64,000 nucleotides of DNA, from the NCBI GenBank assembly GCA_025024175.1, contig QCXZ01000041.1, positions 40,915,786 to 40,979,785 of the forward strand, read 5' to 3'. This document shows positions 47,196 through 56,190 of this stretch, piece after piece. The position numbers were made by a program, and so were the translations under genes. A model generated the notes under the pieces. The model was not told the origin of the DNA. It did no database searches and worked only from the letters and a program-made list of their open reading frames with translations. The DNA comes from Rhyzopertha dominica. Taxonomy: Eukaryota; Arthropoda; Insecta; Coleoptera; Bostrichidae. The number at the start of each line of letters is the position of its first letter. Position 1 is the stretch's first letter.

Positions 47196-47429
47196 ATATT
47201 TGTGTACTTTTGGTCGCAGAATAACTACATTTAAATAATATCAAATTAATTTCTTTGTGTACAAAAAACAGTAAAAAATTAGAAAAATAACTGCAGAAAG
47301 CACAAAGATCAAGACCTTTGAAAACAATGGCAGGGCCCTGTATCCTGTGAAAATGTTAACAAAAGTCATTTAAAATTTCTAAAATGGCACGAAAGCTTAA
47401 AGAATCTGGGCGGATCAACATTTTGATGT

Positions 47430-48250
47430 TGCGTCGATACGGTCTTTTGAAGAAGTCCGTACTTTATTTAATAATGTTTATCCCTACCGCCAAATTAGTC
47501 AAAGCGCAATGAGTACGACCATTCAGAGATATGAAGTGAACGTCCAAGAACGACAACTGATGAAAATACCATCCTGGATGTCTTATAAGCAGTTGAAGAA
47601 AATTTACTTCTGTCTACAATGGAATTGAGACATATTCACAAAATTTCTAAAAAGTCCGCCACAAAATTGAATTGACTGAAGATAATCCACCATAATTTAA
47701 TAAACCAACTAGTACTTTCTGATGAAGCAACGCTTGCTTGTATGGTACAGTTAATAGGTTAGGTACAAATGCCGTTATTGGTCATTAGAAGATCCTCACT
47801 GGATATATAGGATTCTATGGTCAGACAAGGTAGGTCCATTTTATGTAAGAAGAAATATAAATATTGAATTTGCTAAGAAATCGTATTGTGCCAGCACTTG
47901 CAGCTCTTTTCCAAATACAGAATAAAAATATTTGGTTTCAATAAGATGGAGCTCCACAACATTTGGCATCGATGTTCGTAATTATTTAAATTAAATATTT
48001 CCTGCACGCTGGATTGGTCACAGAGGTACTCCTGGCTGCCTGACCTGGTAGTTCTCCAGACCTATTGTCACAAATGTCAAGTATAAAAAAACCGCCCACA
48101 AATAACCCACAAGGCTTAGAAAGAAGAATATCCGAAGCAATAAACGGCATTACGCCACAGATGGTGTAGAATTGTGGAATTCACTAAGGCATTTAACCGA
48201 TAGATTGTATCACTGCCAGGCTGCAAATGGAGCGCAGTTTAAAGATTAAT
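47430..48250 (+). pseudogene. Decayed mariner-like transposase
   Basis: Fragments in all three plus frames follow the expected order. FEEVRTLFNNVYPYRQISQS (about 47440-47500) is the helix-turn-helix start. TTDENTILDVL (about 47545) and LSDEATLACM (about 47715), the latter with the first catalytic Asp, follow. RYWSLEDPHWI (about 47780) matches the HYWxxENPHW segment. WFQxDGAPQH (about 47930) contains the second catalytic Asp, with a stop for Gln. WIGHRGTP and SSPDLLS (about 48015-48060) match WIGRxGPxxWPxRSPDL with the third acidic region, and GLERRISEAINGITPQMV (about 48105) is the usual C-terminal helix. Many frameshifts and stops make it inactive. Transposases of this type cut and paste the element at TA sites. 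Confidence 0.8.
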
Positions 48251-48419
48251 TGCAGTCTAAATAAAATTTTAATTGCGATGTAATGGGTTGTTTTAATTTT
48301 TGTTTGTTTTGCTAAATACATTTGTTTCAAAGGTACTTTGACTTAACGTTTTCGGCAGTTATTTTTTTGAAATTCTTTTGGTGCACAAAGAATTATATAT
48401 ATCCAAAAAAGCAAAAATA

Positions 48420-48546
48420 TACAGGGTATTGCATAAAAACAAAGTTGGGTGATATTTCGCGTAAAACCGGAATTGGCAAAAAATAATAACCTTTAACAAT
48501 TTTGATTTAGGTTATTTAGGCATTCCGGAACCTTGTATTAACCCTG
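48420..48546 (-). repeat. Right terminal inverted repeat of the mariner-like element
   Basis: Inverted partner of 47085-47195, with small insertions, bounded inside by ACAGGGTATT and outside by ACCCTG followed by the TA of the target site. Confidence 0.8.
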
Positions 48547-48548
48547 TA

Positions 48549-50124
48549 TATAAAGATGCTTATTCGTTTGTGCAAAAATTACTGTTTCAAATAACTTTCA
48601 CCTACACTTCTACTGAACATGACAATTTTTCCATAGTTTTGATTAGTGATTAAGTGAAATTAACAAAAAACTGGAAGAAATTAACCTGACTTAAACCACG
48701 ATGCGAGTTATCTGCCTCCAGAACACAACATGCACTGCATCTCGTTGGCTTGATAATCCTTCGACATGTATATGTACACCGTCCGGTGTGGTCAGCTTAG
48801 CGTAACGGATTTACATAATAGGCAGTGCAGCAGCACAATAATTACATACACATTGCATATAAATTAAGATCGTGGTGTGCCCTAATCGGATCGTGCTACA
48901 CACCGACTAATAATTGCCATTTATTACGGGCATTTAAACGTGTACGTTGTTACTTCCACCCAATTGTTTTGTTAGGTGCTTGTTTGGTCAACAAATGGTT
49001 AACATGTTAGGATGATGTAGGTAAGCAGGTGACTTACTGAAAATTTGGTGGCCCTGGGCTATTGCGGTTTCTCTCCCAATATGGATGAGTATATAAGTGA
49101 GTTCTTAAGAGGTGCCGCTCATCATCAATCGCTTTAGTTGGAGGTGGCAGGATGGCCACAAACCATGATAATTAACAACATGATTGACTTGTACCGAGCG
49201 AGGTGCGTATGGAACGTTAACGTTAAATGAACATTATAAACATTTCACTGCAACAATTCAACCTTTCAGGGGGCCGATGTCGTGAGATAAATTGTGTTTC
49301 TTCTACACACCAATCTATCTTTCAAACTCCGGTCACCTCATATAGCATCTTTTAAATATTAATTCGTTAACAACACGTGCACTAACCGTTTCGACCTTAT
49401 TTAAGTTTTTAAGTCCGGTTGGGGCATTTTTATAAATTATGGGTAATTTGAATGTAATATAATTTTATTATTTATAGTCCATTAGGAGAAGAATTGAATG
49501 CTTTTTTTTCTTATTAAGGTACGTTTAGTTATGTCGCAAAATATTTAATCAGATTTTGCGATGTGTTGTTTTATAATGTTACTTCCGCGCCAAATTAATA
49601 AAGCAAAATTAAAAGCGCATAGAAGGAATAATAATCATTGGNTAATGTACCGAACAATTCAAACGAAAATGAGACTGCAACCATAACATAAAAAATAAAA
49701 TATTGACAAAAATAATGAAACAAGCCAACGTTAATGACTATAACACAAAACATACAAAAAGAACTAAAACAGATGTCGAATCACGTCACCCTGTTTAATT
49801 ATATATTGAATGCTGAAATGTGTGGCCTACCAAAAAAAAACTATGTAAATATAGACATTTGAAGCTTTTAAAGAATAATTTTGCTTATTTGTCTTCTTAT
49901 GAAATGTAGTATTGTAACAAAGCTAGGATAAAGCTTTACATCAAAATTGCTAGAACAATAGTGTTGATGGTGCCATTTAATTTGACATGAGTCATTTGAA
50001 CAACAAATCATACGCTGACCACCATCGGCCTGTGTACCTTGTTGGAACTAATGGTTTTGTCGGTTTTTTTACACTGTTTAGATATTGTCTACAGTAATTG
50101 GTGGTATTTCTGCAAATGGGGGGG
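48549..50124. other. No gene seen; one promoter-like patch
   Basis: Near 49090 a TATA-like GAGTATATAAGTGAG is followed about 30 bp on by TCATCATCAATCG, an arrangement like a core promoter, within a less AT-rich block (49040-49180). No downstream reading frame confirms it. Frames at 48825-49010 and 50039-50233 lack motifs. Position 49641 is ambiguous. Confidence 0.35.
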
Positions 50125-50349
50125 TCAAAGAGTCCTGGTTAATCCTTCCAAAACCTTTAGGGTCTCGAAGTGTACTCCAGTTGTTACTGTCACATTCCAA
50201 GTAGACCTGACGTGTCGGGGCAATATGTTGTAGTTCTTGATGCTCGATGTATTAATAAATTCAGCAGCATATAAAAATGCTTCTACGTGGGTACATACTT
50301 CGTCTGCACCAGCCATGTAAGTACAATGTGCAGTTTCAATACTTGTGCC
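50125..50349 (-). pseudogene. SWIM-type zinc-finger protein fragment
   Basis: The minus frame reads GTSIETAHCTYMAGADEVCT then HVEAFLYAAEFI. SWIM domains have C-x-C...C-x-H, and in arthropod proteins of the YqaJ-recombinase-related type the text is typically AxCTCxAGxGExCSHVxAxLFAxE. Here C-x-C has become C-x-Y while C-x-H (CTH) is kept, and the surrounding helix matches well. A TGA lies immediately upstream, and the frame is lost after VLEGL near 50130; a neighbouring frame continues GRINQDSLTPPF. It is most likely a broken copy of a host-derived or transposon-linked SWIM gene. Confidence 0.6.
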
Positions 50350-50649
50350 TCATTTTGTTTGTGTGACTGTTGAACCTAAAAATAACAAGAACAAGAATCA
50401 AATTAGTGGTAACTTATTTAGAATATTATAACGCACTTTTGCAAGAAAATCAATGTATCTTTTTATTCTGATGGTTCCACTCAGGCTAACAGATGCAGAT
50501 TGAAGGTACTTATACGAACTTAAAGGCCTTCATTTTTAGCTTTGTGTAAAGAGGTCTTTAGAACTAAATAACTAACAATATTCATATTACTAATTAATGC
50601 AAAGTCCGTTAGATCATGACTTGAAACAGATTCATCATCATTATTTTGG
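50350..50649. other. No gene seen
   Basis: AT-rich; no continuation of the SWIM-type coding region on the minus strand could be recognised here. Confidence 0.5.
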
Positions 50650-50935
50650 GATCCAGTAGGGATGTTCAAAATTTTTTAAAAGTTGGTTTTAATAGCTTAT
50701 TATGGTAGATAGTATGCATACGTATCAATCGGCAATCGCTGCACACGAAACTCCACAATTCTGACTAGCATTCAAATAAATTAAGTACAAAGTGCGTTCA
50801 AAAGAGAAAGATTAGAAAACGATACCTTGCGACGAGGCCAGTGCGCGACGTAGAAAACCAAAGTGGGATAAGTATCAAACTTGCAATTTTTTAACGAAAT
50901 TGGATGAAATTGACTCTTGTCGTTCCATTTAATAA
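50650..50935 (+). repeat. Dispersed repeat family R1, copy B (longest)
   Basis: It carries GGGATGTTCAAAATTTTTTA, GTTGGTTTTAATAGCTTATT, GAAAACGATACCTTGCGACG, GGGATAAGTATCAAACTTGC and TCCATTTAATAA in order, matching copy C over its full length and copy A up to the AAGTAT word. No protein frame and no clear terminal repeats; it may be part of a larger non-coding element. Confidence 0.75.
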
Positions 50936-51773
50936 GCTTAGTGCTTCGGTCTCTGTGCTAGGAGATTTGCGTGGTCTCGGTCTCGGAAATGCACCTTTTC
51001 TTTGGTCTTTGGTAGGTAAGCCTCAAAAATAACGAAAGTGTATAGTAAATACCTGCAGATGTAACTTCTACAGTTACAAGGTGGTGGTTACGGGTGATTA
51101 AGTTTGGTATTTTGGTATTTGTCCTTTTTTCTTAAAAATAACAGTGCAGCACACCAAATACATTTGCTAGTCGTGCTAAAATTATATGCGATAAATATAT
51201 TTTCGTTGGCATAAATATGTCAAAATGACGATTATTTTCCAGATTTTTATAATCTTTTTACATACAGTGATTAAAAAAGTATATTCTTTTGTGTATATTA
51301 TTATTATTTATTAATTTGAGACTTTTTTTGTAAATAATGGTATCAAGTTGATCATGCGAGTAACTAATTTTGCTATCCGCTCTATCACACTTGGTTATAA
51401 CTGACAACAAAATGCATGCAAATTAATGTATTGCGCTATAGCCTACATAGAATTTATGTACCTACGCAAAATGGCTTGTTGATTTTGTAGAAATTATAGT
51501 AATTGATTTTATTGTATTATTATATTTTATGATTTATTTGTCAGGCCAAAATATTAGATTGAAACTAACAATGCTTTTTGTGCAATTAAAACCAAGTGCG
51601 ATGTGGCTGAAATTAAAATTTAGTTACTTAACTTCCATGGTAACTTCATGCAATTATAATTATTTAGAAGAAACTGAAATTAATTCTTACATTTTGTTTT
51701 TTTGTCTTGGTTTCTTATAAAATAGTATACTTTTTTACGTCGCCGAATGTAGAAACCAATGTTTTATATAATA
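50936..51773. other. No gene seen
   Basis: AT-rich. The frame at 51529-51720 has no motif. Confidence 0.5.
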
Positions 51774-51827
<54 letters not shown>

Positions 51828-51836
51828 TAATAATAA
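51774..51836. repeat. (TAA)n/(ATA)n microsatellite, target of the R4/Dong-like element
   Basis: About 20 triplets ending exactly where the retrotransposon sequence begins. A shorter AATAATAATATAAT stretch follows the element's 3' end at about 53297-53311. Confidence 0.9.
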
Positions 51837-51854
51837 TTTAGCGATACAATAAAA

Positions 51855-53237
51855 ATGGAACTCGGTATCGACAAGTGCGCTGTTTTACATGTCAAACGCG
51901 GAAAAGTCACCACAACGGAGAATCTTTCCCTTATGGACAACACATTGATCCCCGGACTTTCGAATTGCTATAAATATCTTGGCTTTTACCAAAGTCTAAA
52001 TTTGGACGAATCGGAAAATAAAATAAAAATCAAAAATGAGTACTTTAGGAGAGTTAATATAATCATGAGGACATTACTTAATGCTAAAAACAAAATAAAT
52101 GCCATTAACACATGGGCACATCCGGTTATTAGCTACTCTTTTGGAGTGCTCAGTTATTCTCCCACTGAGCTCCAGACACTGGATCGGCAGATGAGGACTA
52201 TGCTCACTAAACATCAAATGTTGCACCCCAACTCTGCAATTGAAAGGTTATATCTTCCAAGAGATCAGGGCGGCCGAGGTATGTTAAATCTAGAAGAAAC
52301 CTGTAAAAAGGAGAAACTTGGATTAACAAAATACTTCAAAACAAAAAACTTACCCTTTTACCAAACCTTAGCCTTGGCCGATAAAGGCTATTCCCCGCTG
52401 AACCTAGCTGCTCCAATTCCTGAAAAGCAAAAATATAGCGAGATGTTGAGAACCAAATGGAAAACCAAAGCAATGCACGGGCGCTTCTATGCCAGCTTGC
52501 ATCAGCAAGAAGCTGACCTTAAGGCAAGCAACAGCTATCTGACTTCCGGATACCTTTTCCCGGAAACGGAGGGAGCTTTATGTGCGATCCAGGACCAAGT
52601 TGTCCCAACAAGATTTTACAAAAGGCATATTGGAAAGCAACCGGTTGAAACCACCACATGCCGACTGTGTGGCCACGAGGAGGAATCTGTCCAACATCTT
52701 ATTTCAGCGTGTACTTACCTGGCACCCACTGTATACACAAGCCGCCATAATAACATGGGAAAAGTTGTCCACCAGTTCGTAGCACAGAATGCAGGTCTTG
52801 CTAACAAAGGCACACCAATACACAAGTACGAGCCAAAAAACATTTTAGAGAATTCCAACATTAAAATCTATTGGGATACTACCATTCACACAGACAGACA
52901 GGTTCTCCATAATAGACCCGATATGGTTATAATCAACAAAACAACAAAAAAATGCACAATAATTGACTTCGCTATCCCTCTTGACGACAACCTCAGCAGA
53001 TCATATAAAACAAAAAAAGATAAGTACGTGCAACTTGCTGATGAGATCCAGGAAATGTGGAAGATGCAAAATGTTGAGATTAAGCCACTGATAATTTCTG
53101 CCAACGGTCTAGTCCACAAAAACACTCGACGACATTTAGAGGAACTTCAAGTCCAATCGAACGCCCTAACGTGGATGCAGAAAGCAGTCGTTCTTGGAAC
53201 CACTGCGATCATCCGAAGAACGATCTCTAGGCATTAA
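51855..53237 (+). CDS. R4/Dong-like Pol C-terminal part: RT thumb, zinc knuckle and RLE endonuclease
   Basis: 460 codons without interruption. Residues 1-50 (MELGIDKCAVLHVKRGK, then YKYLGF) are the end of the RT palm and thumb; the catalytic YADD is lost with the 5' end. Residues 130-148 (IERLYLPRDQGGRGMLNLEE) are typical of the R2/R4 group. A CCHC knuckle follows: C269-x2-C272-x8-H281-x4-C286. The restriction-enzyme-like endonuclease shows RPD at 354-356 and DFAIP at 371-375, the PD...D core that nicks the target. Full-length proteins of this group are about twice as long. The ATG at 51855 is an internal methionine, not the original start; the frame is open back to 51837. The copy cannot move by itself because the RT core is missing. 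Short frames on either strand within it are shadows. Confidence 0.92.
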   Translation: MELGIDKCAVLHVKRGKVTTTENLSLMDNTLIPGLSNCYKYLGFYQSLNLDESENKIKIKNEYFRRVNIIMRTLLNAKNKINAINTWAHPVISYSFGVLSYSPTELQTLDRQMRTMLTKHQMLHPNSAIERLYLPRDQGGRGMLNLEETCKKEKLGLTKYFKTKNLPFYQTLALADKGYSPLNLAAPIPEKQKYSEMLRTKWKTKAMHGRFYASLHQQEADLKASNSYLTSGYLFPETEGALCAIQDQVVPTRFYKRHIGKQPVETTTCRLCGHEEESVQHLISACTYLAPTVYTSRHNNMGKVVHQFVAQNAGLANKGTPIHKYEPKNILENSNIKIYWDTTIHTDRQVLHNRPDMVIINKTTKKCTIIDFAIPLDDNLSRSYKTKKDKYVQLADEIQEMWKMQNVEIKPLIISANGLVHKNTRRHLEELQVQSNALTWMQKAVVLGTTAIIRRTISRH

Positions 53238-53238
53238 C

Positions 53239-53269
53239 TTCAGTAGCCCTGAGAAATCCGGCTACTGAA
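53239..53269 (+). repeat. Stem-loop in the R4/Dong-like 3' UTR
   Basis: TTCAGTAGCC (53239-53248) pairs perfectly with GGCTACTGAA (53260-53269) around an 11-base loop, just after the stop codon. Non-LTR elements often carry a 3' RNA structure recognised by their own RT; that role is inferred here. Confidence 0.8.
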
Positions 53270-53300
53270 AAACTCCACTCAACAGTGTGATAGTAAAAAA

Positions 53301-53478
53301 AAATAATAATATAATGACTTTATTAGGTCAATTTGATACAAAAGAAACAAAACAAAAAAAGATAGATATTACATTAGCCAAAATTGCAAGAAATGCAGGT
53401 TTTAGCAGTGGAATAATGTATAGCAGCAGTAATAATGTGAATTTGTCAAATTAGAATGGTCATGGATAAGCAATAAGA
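53301..53478 (-). repeat. Probable 3' end of a minus-strand LINE
   Basis: On the minus strand the sequence ends GACCTAATAAAGTCATTATA followed by TTATTATT, the AATAAAG(T)nATTATT ending seen also at 19440-19470. It resembles an A/T-rich 3' UTR and would supply the TAA repeat into which the R4/Dong-like element inserted. No coding part was recognised. Confidence 0.4.
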
Positions 53479-53639
53479 NGACGAGTCGCCGGATAGAAAA
53501 GCACGCACTATATATATCCCGTCACTTTAACAGTCGCCAAATTGTAGACCAGTTCTTTACAGAGAAGGGCAAGTCTGTCGTCGGTTTTCTTGCAGTACAG
53601 AATGATGCTTCATTTAATTTTTCAACACTGCCACCAAGG

Positions 53640-53835
53640 TTAGAATGCTGTCGACAACCTGAATATTGTGAATGATGAAATGGAACAATGTGATATTCAG
53701 CGATGAATGGTAGAAGCTTGAGAAGTTTGCTTTGAAGCGTCAGGTACGCGGGACCGCTGTAGTAATGGAAAGAAAGTGCTTATGGAAGCAGATCATCACC
53801 AATGTCTATTTGTGACATTATGACAGCCCCTTGTT
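53640..53835 (+). pseudogene. Tc1-like transposase fragment
   Basis: The plus strand encodes MKWNNVIFSDEW (about 53677-53712) followed, after a stop, by KLEKFALKRQVRGTAVV. WxxVIFSDE is the signature around the first catalytic Asp of Tc1-type transposases, and the following basic stretch fits. No second or third catalytic block and no ends were recognised. Confidence 0.55.
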
Positions 53836-55049
53836 GCATATACCACGTATCAACTATTTTCACTAATCTATAGGTATGTTATTGATGCACTTTAAAGGGT
53901 TTAATTTTAGCAGGTCAGTGCACAACTACGCTTAGCCAGAAAAACAATCAACTTCTTAGATGAGACTGGTGTCTATGTTTTGCCATGCCCTCTTAAATAT
54001 CCCGATCCACAGATTATTTCTTAGTGTTGCAATTCTAATGTTTTTCGCGCAATATATGCATGTTAGTTGGAGTAATGTTTTTGTATTTAACACAAATTAT
54101 TAATAATAAATGTTAAACTAATCGTAACGGATTCGTCTTAGGTTGCACATGTTGAGTGCTCTCACTGAACAATCTGCAGGATACAACCGTGATAGTTCGC
54201 CGGTAACAATTTGCATCTTCACTAATGACTTTGCACTGTTGACTAAACAAAAAGAACAGCGTTCTTATCGCGGCCATAATAATTCATTGCTGTAATCATC
54301 CTGTCAGGCGCAAGGTTTCTGAAGTATCCATTTAACTAGTGCCTTAATCCACCCAATTTTTCGGCTATCGACCCAAATTAATTGCTTCTCTAATTTGCGC
54401 CGTCATCGTATCTAGTTCAGGAAATTTTTGGCACGTTCTCTGAAATAACGGCGATTGTTTTGGCGGAACGAGGTGATGACCACAGTATACTGTTATTTGC
54501 TTATTACCGGGTAACTACATTTAATTATGTCACAATTGCAACATGGTATTTATTATTACGGGGACGCAAACGGTGGTGTTGTCTAGGACACTTCTTAGCG
54601 TTAATTAACACGTACGGATGCTTGAGATGCATAAAGAGAGAACAGTTGGCCTACTGAAATAGTATCGCGACCTGTGACTACATAACTGATTTTTGAGGCC
54701 TTGCGTAATATGTGGACAAATTATGAGTTTGTAATTAGAGACTGCACTGTAGGTCCCAAAAGAACTTGCGTTTTAATTTTGTATTAGAATACATTTTTAT
54801 TTCTCTTTGAACGTTGATAATGATTTCTCGTTATTTCAAAGAAAAGGTAACATGTAGTGTTAGGAGCATCCATATCTGTAAGTACGATACATAGCGTTCT
54901 GATATACTTGATGGTGGATTAGCACACGCTAGATAAGTATTGAATTAACACTACAAAATAACAGGCGATTTATAAACTATTTGATATATAGTTTGGTGTT
55001 CAAAGTCCTATATCATCTTTTTTTGACAGGTAACAAACCCCATATATTT
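53836..55049. other. No supported gene; possible non-coding conserved patch
   Basis: The part 54300-54660 is less AT-rich, with several homeodomain-like TAATT/TTAATTAA words and a TAATCC word. The 65-codon frame at 54460-54657 has no motif. The patch may be regulatory, but this cannot be shown here. Confidence 0.3.
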
Positions 55050-56190
55050 GTAAATAGCAAAAACAACTCTCTTTAGAATTCTTGCTGTATGTAGCGGTGC
55101 CGCATTCTGTTACAATTGGGTGTTTTCCACCAATTACCGTAATCCGCGTAACCATTACTATTCCTAGTATTCTCGTGAACGACTCAAATAACGTTTTGTT
55201 AACATACAGAAGCTTGTCCTTTTACCCTCAAAAATGATTGAAAAATAGTCTATAAATTTAAACGCTTTTGGCGGAGCGCAGTATGGTTGCTGGACCGTCA
55301 AACCTCTTATTACCTCACAGCTCGTATCACGTGATCCGCTCGGCATGCATAACAGCATAACAACGCGTTGGTTGTTGGTTTCGCCGCCCGTTTCAGCTTG
55401 TTTGTTTGGCACGGGTACTTTTTTGTTTTGGGGTGTAACTTGTATTATGTGTTATCGGTGTAGGTAATGTTCAAGTATGAACACGAACACGACACGACTT
55501 ACAAATTCGCGCAGAACAACTTACCTTGCATTGGCGCTTGAAATGATGGTCGAGTTTTGGTGTAAAATGGTCCTCACAGCAGAAAAACACAATTTTAGAA
55601 GCAGTCATCTCAGGTCTTGCAGCATTAAAAACTTTAATCTCCTTTATTTTTTCTTTGGTTCAGTAACAAACCTCTTGCAAGAATGTTTGGACGTGTTTTT
55701 ACACCCAGAGACAAAACGCCAATTATTTTCAAGTTTAGCTGTTATTATTTTGAACACAACACGATATTATGAAATATTACTCCTATCTAATTGTTTATCC
55801 TATTGTTTGATACAAGCGAAAACCATAGAAATCTACGAAATCAAGAAATGTTTGAATGTGTCAGCAGGGTTGCCAGATTTGTATGGATGATGGCATCTAA
55901 CTAAACTGCTTCCAAAAATGTCGCCCATACACTATCTTCATTACAGTAGTACTTCCTTAAAATTTTGTCACATGGTGCGTACAATATTTTTTTGGAAATA
56001 TAAATATCGATGTACTTTTATCTCACTAGGAAGCAAAGCTTTGAAATTGATTAAAAATCGCTCAAAATACCATAAAACACTATGCTTTCGTTGCTAATTA
56101 ATAACGCAAACCACAAACGGTAGTGGGCGACCAACGTATATTTTCTTGACATAACAGAAAGTCACCCTTTTTTGAAACCATTTTATCAGA
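55050..56190 (-). repeat. THAP-repeat family, copy 3
   Basis: Minus-strand copy with all landmarks: TCTGTTATGTCAAGAAAATA near 56150, AGTTTAGTTAGATG near 55900, the THAP exon, the post-exon block with GTTATGCTGTTATGCATGCC near 55350, and GATTACGGTAATTGGTGGAA near 55130. It is the copy with the consensus splice donor. The plus-strand frame at 55477-55890 is a shadow of this copy. Confidence 0.75.
55525..55745 (-). pseudogene. THAP-like zinc-finger exon, copy 3 (start lost, frameshifted)
   Basis: The start codon is ATA instead of ATG at 55745. WRFVSGCKNTSKHSCKRFVT then precedes a stop in the lysine run; in another frame VFNAARPEMTASKIVFFCCE and DHFTPKLDHH follow, giving the C-x2-H end (CEDH) of a THAP finger. 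The exon ends CAATGCAAG before GTAAGTTG, a perfect donor, so the ancestral gene was spliced here. As in the other copies the first Cys is not found, so either the ancestral domain was atypical or its first part lay in an upstream exon. Confidence 0.65.

Larger units (their letters stand above)
47085..48546 (+). mobile_element. Mariner-superfamily transposon with long terminal inverted repeats
   Basis: The left end reads CAGGGTAAGTACAAAGTTCC and the right end, on the minus strand from 48546, CAGGGTTAATACAAGGTTCC. The similarity continues for about 115-130 bp on each side. TA flanks both ends (47083-47084 and 48547-48548), the target used by this superfamily. Each inverted repeat also ends internally in the opposite word (TACCCTGTA at about 47189-47197; TACAGGGTA at about 48420), so each arm is bounded by CAGGGT on both sides. 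The interior holds a decayed plus-strand transposase. At 1462 bp the element looks full length. Confidence 0.85.
51837..53300 (+). mobile_element. R4/Dong-like non-LTR retrotransposon, 5'-truncated, coding part intact
   Basis: The element begins abruptly within the reverse transcriptase (FSDTIKMELG) at the end of a TAA microsatellite and finishes with a short 3' UTR containing a stem-loop, then again TAA-like repeats. Dong elements are known to insert into TAA repeats, which fits both flanks. The frame is free of stops and frameshifts, so the insertion is young compared with everything else in the window. Confidence 0.85.

Noticed and set aside
52582..53125. Short frames on both strands inside the R4/Dong-like element
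   Set aside because: Shadows of the 460-codon frame.
55477..55890. 137-codon plus-strand open frame
   Set aside because: It is the reverse of THAP-repeat copy 3, whose minus-strand protein matches the other two copies.
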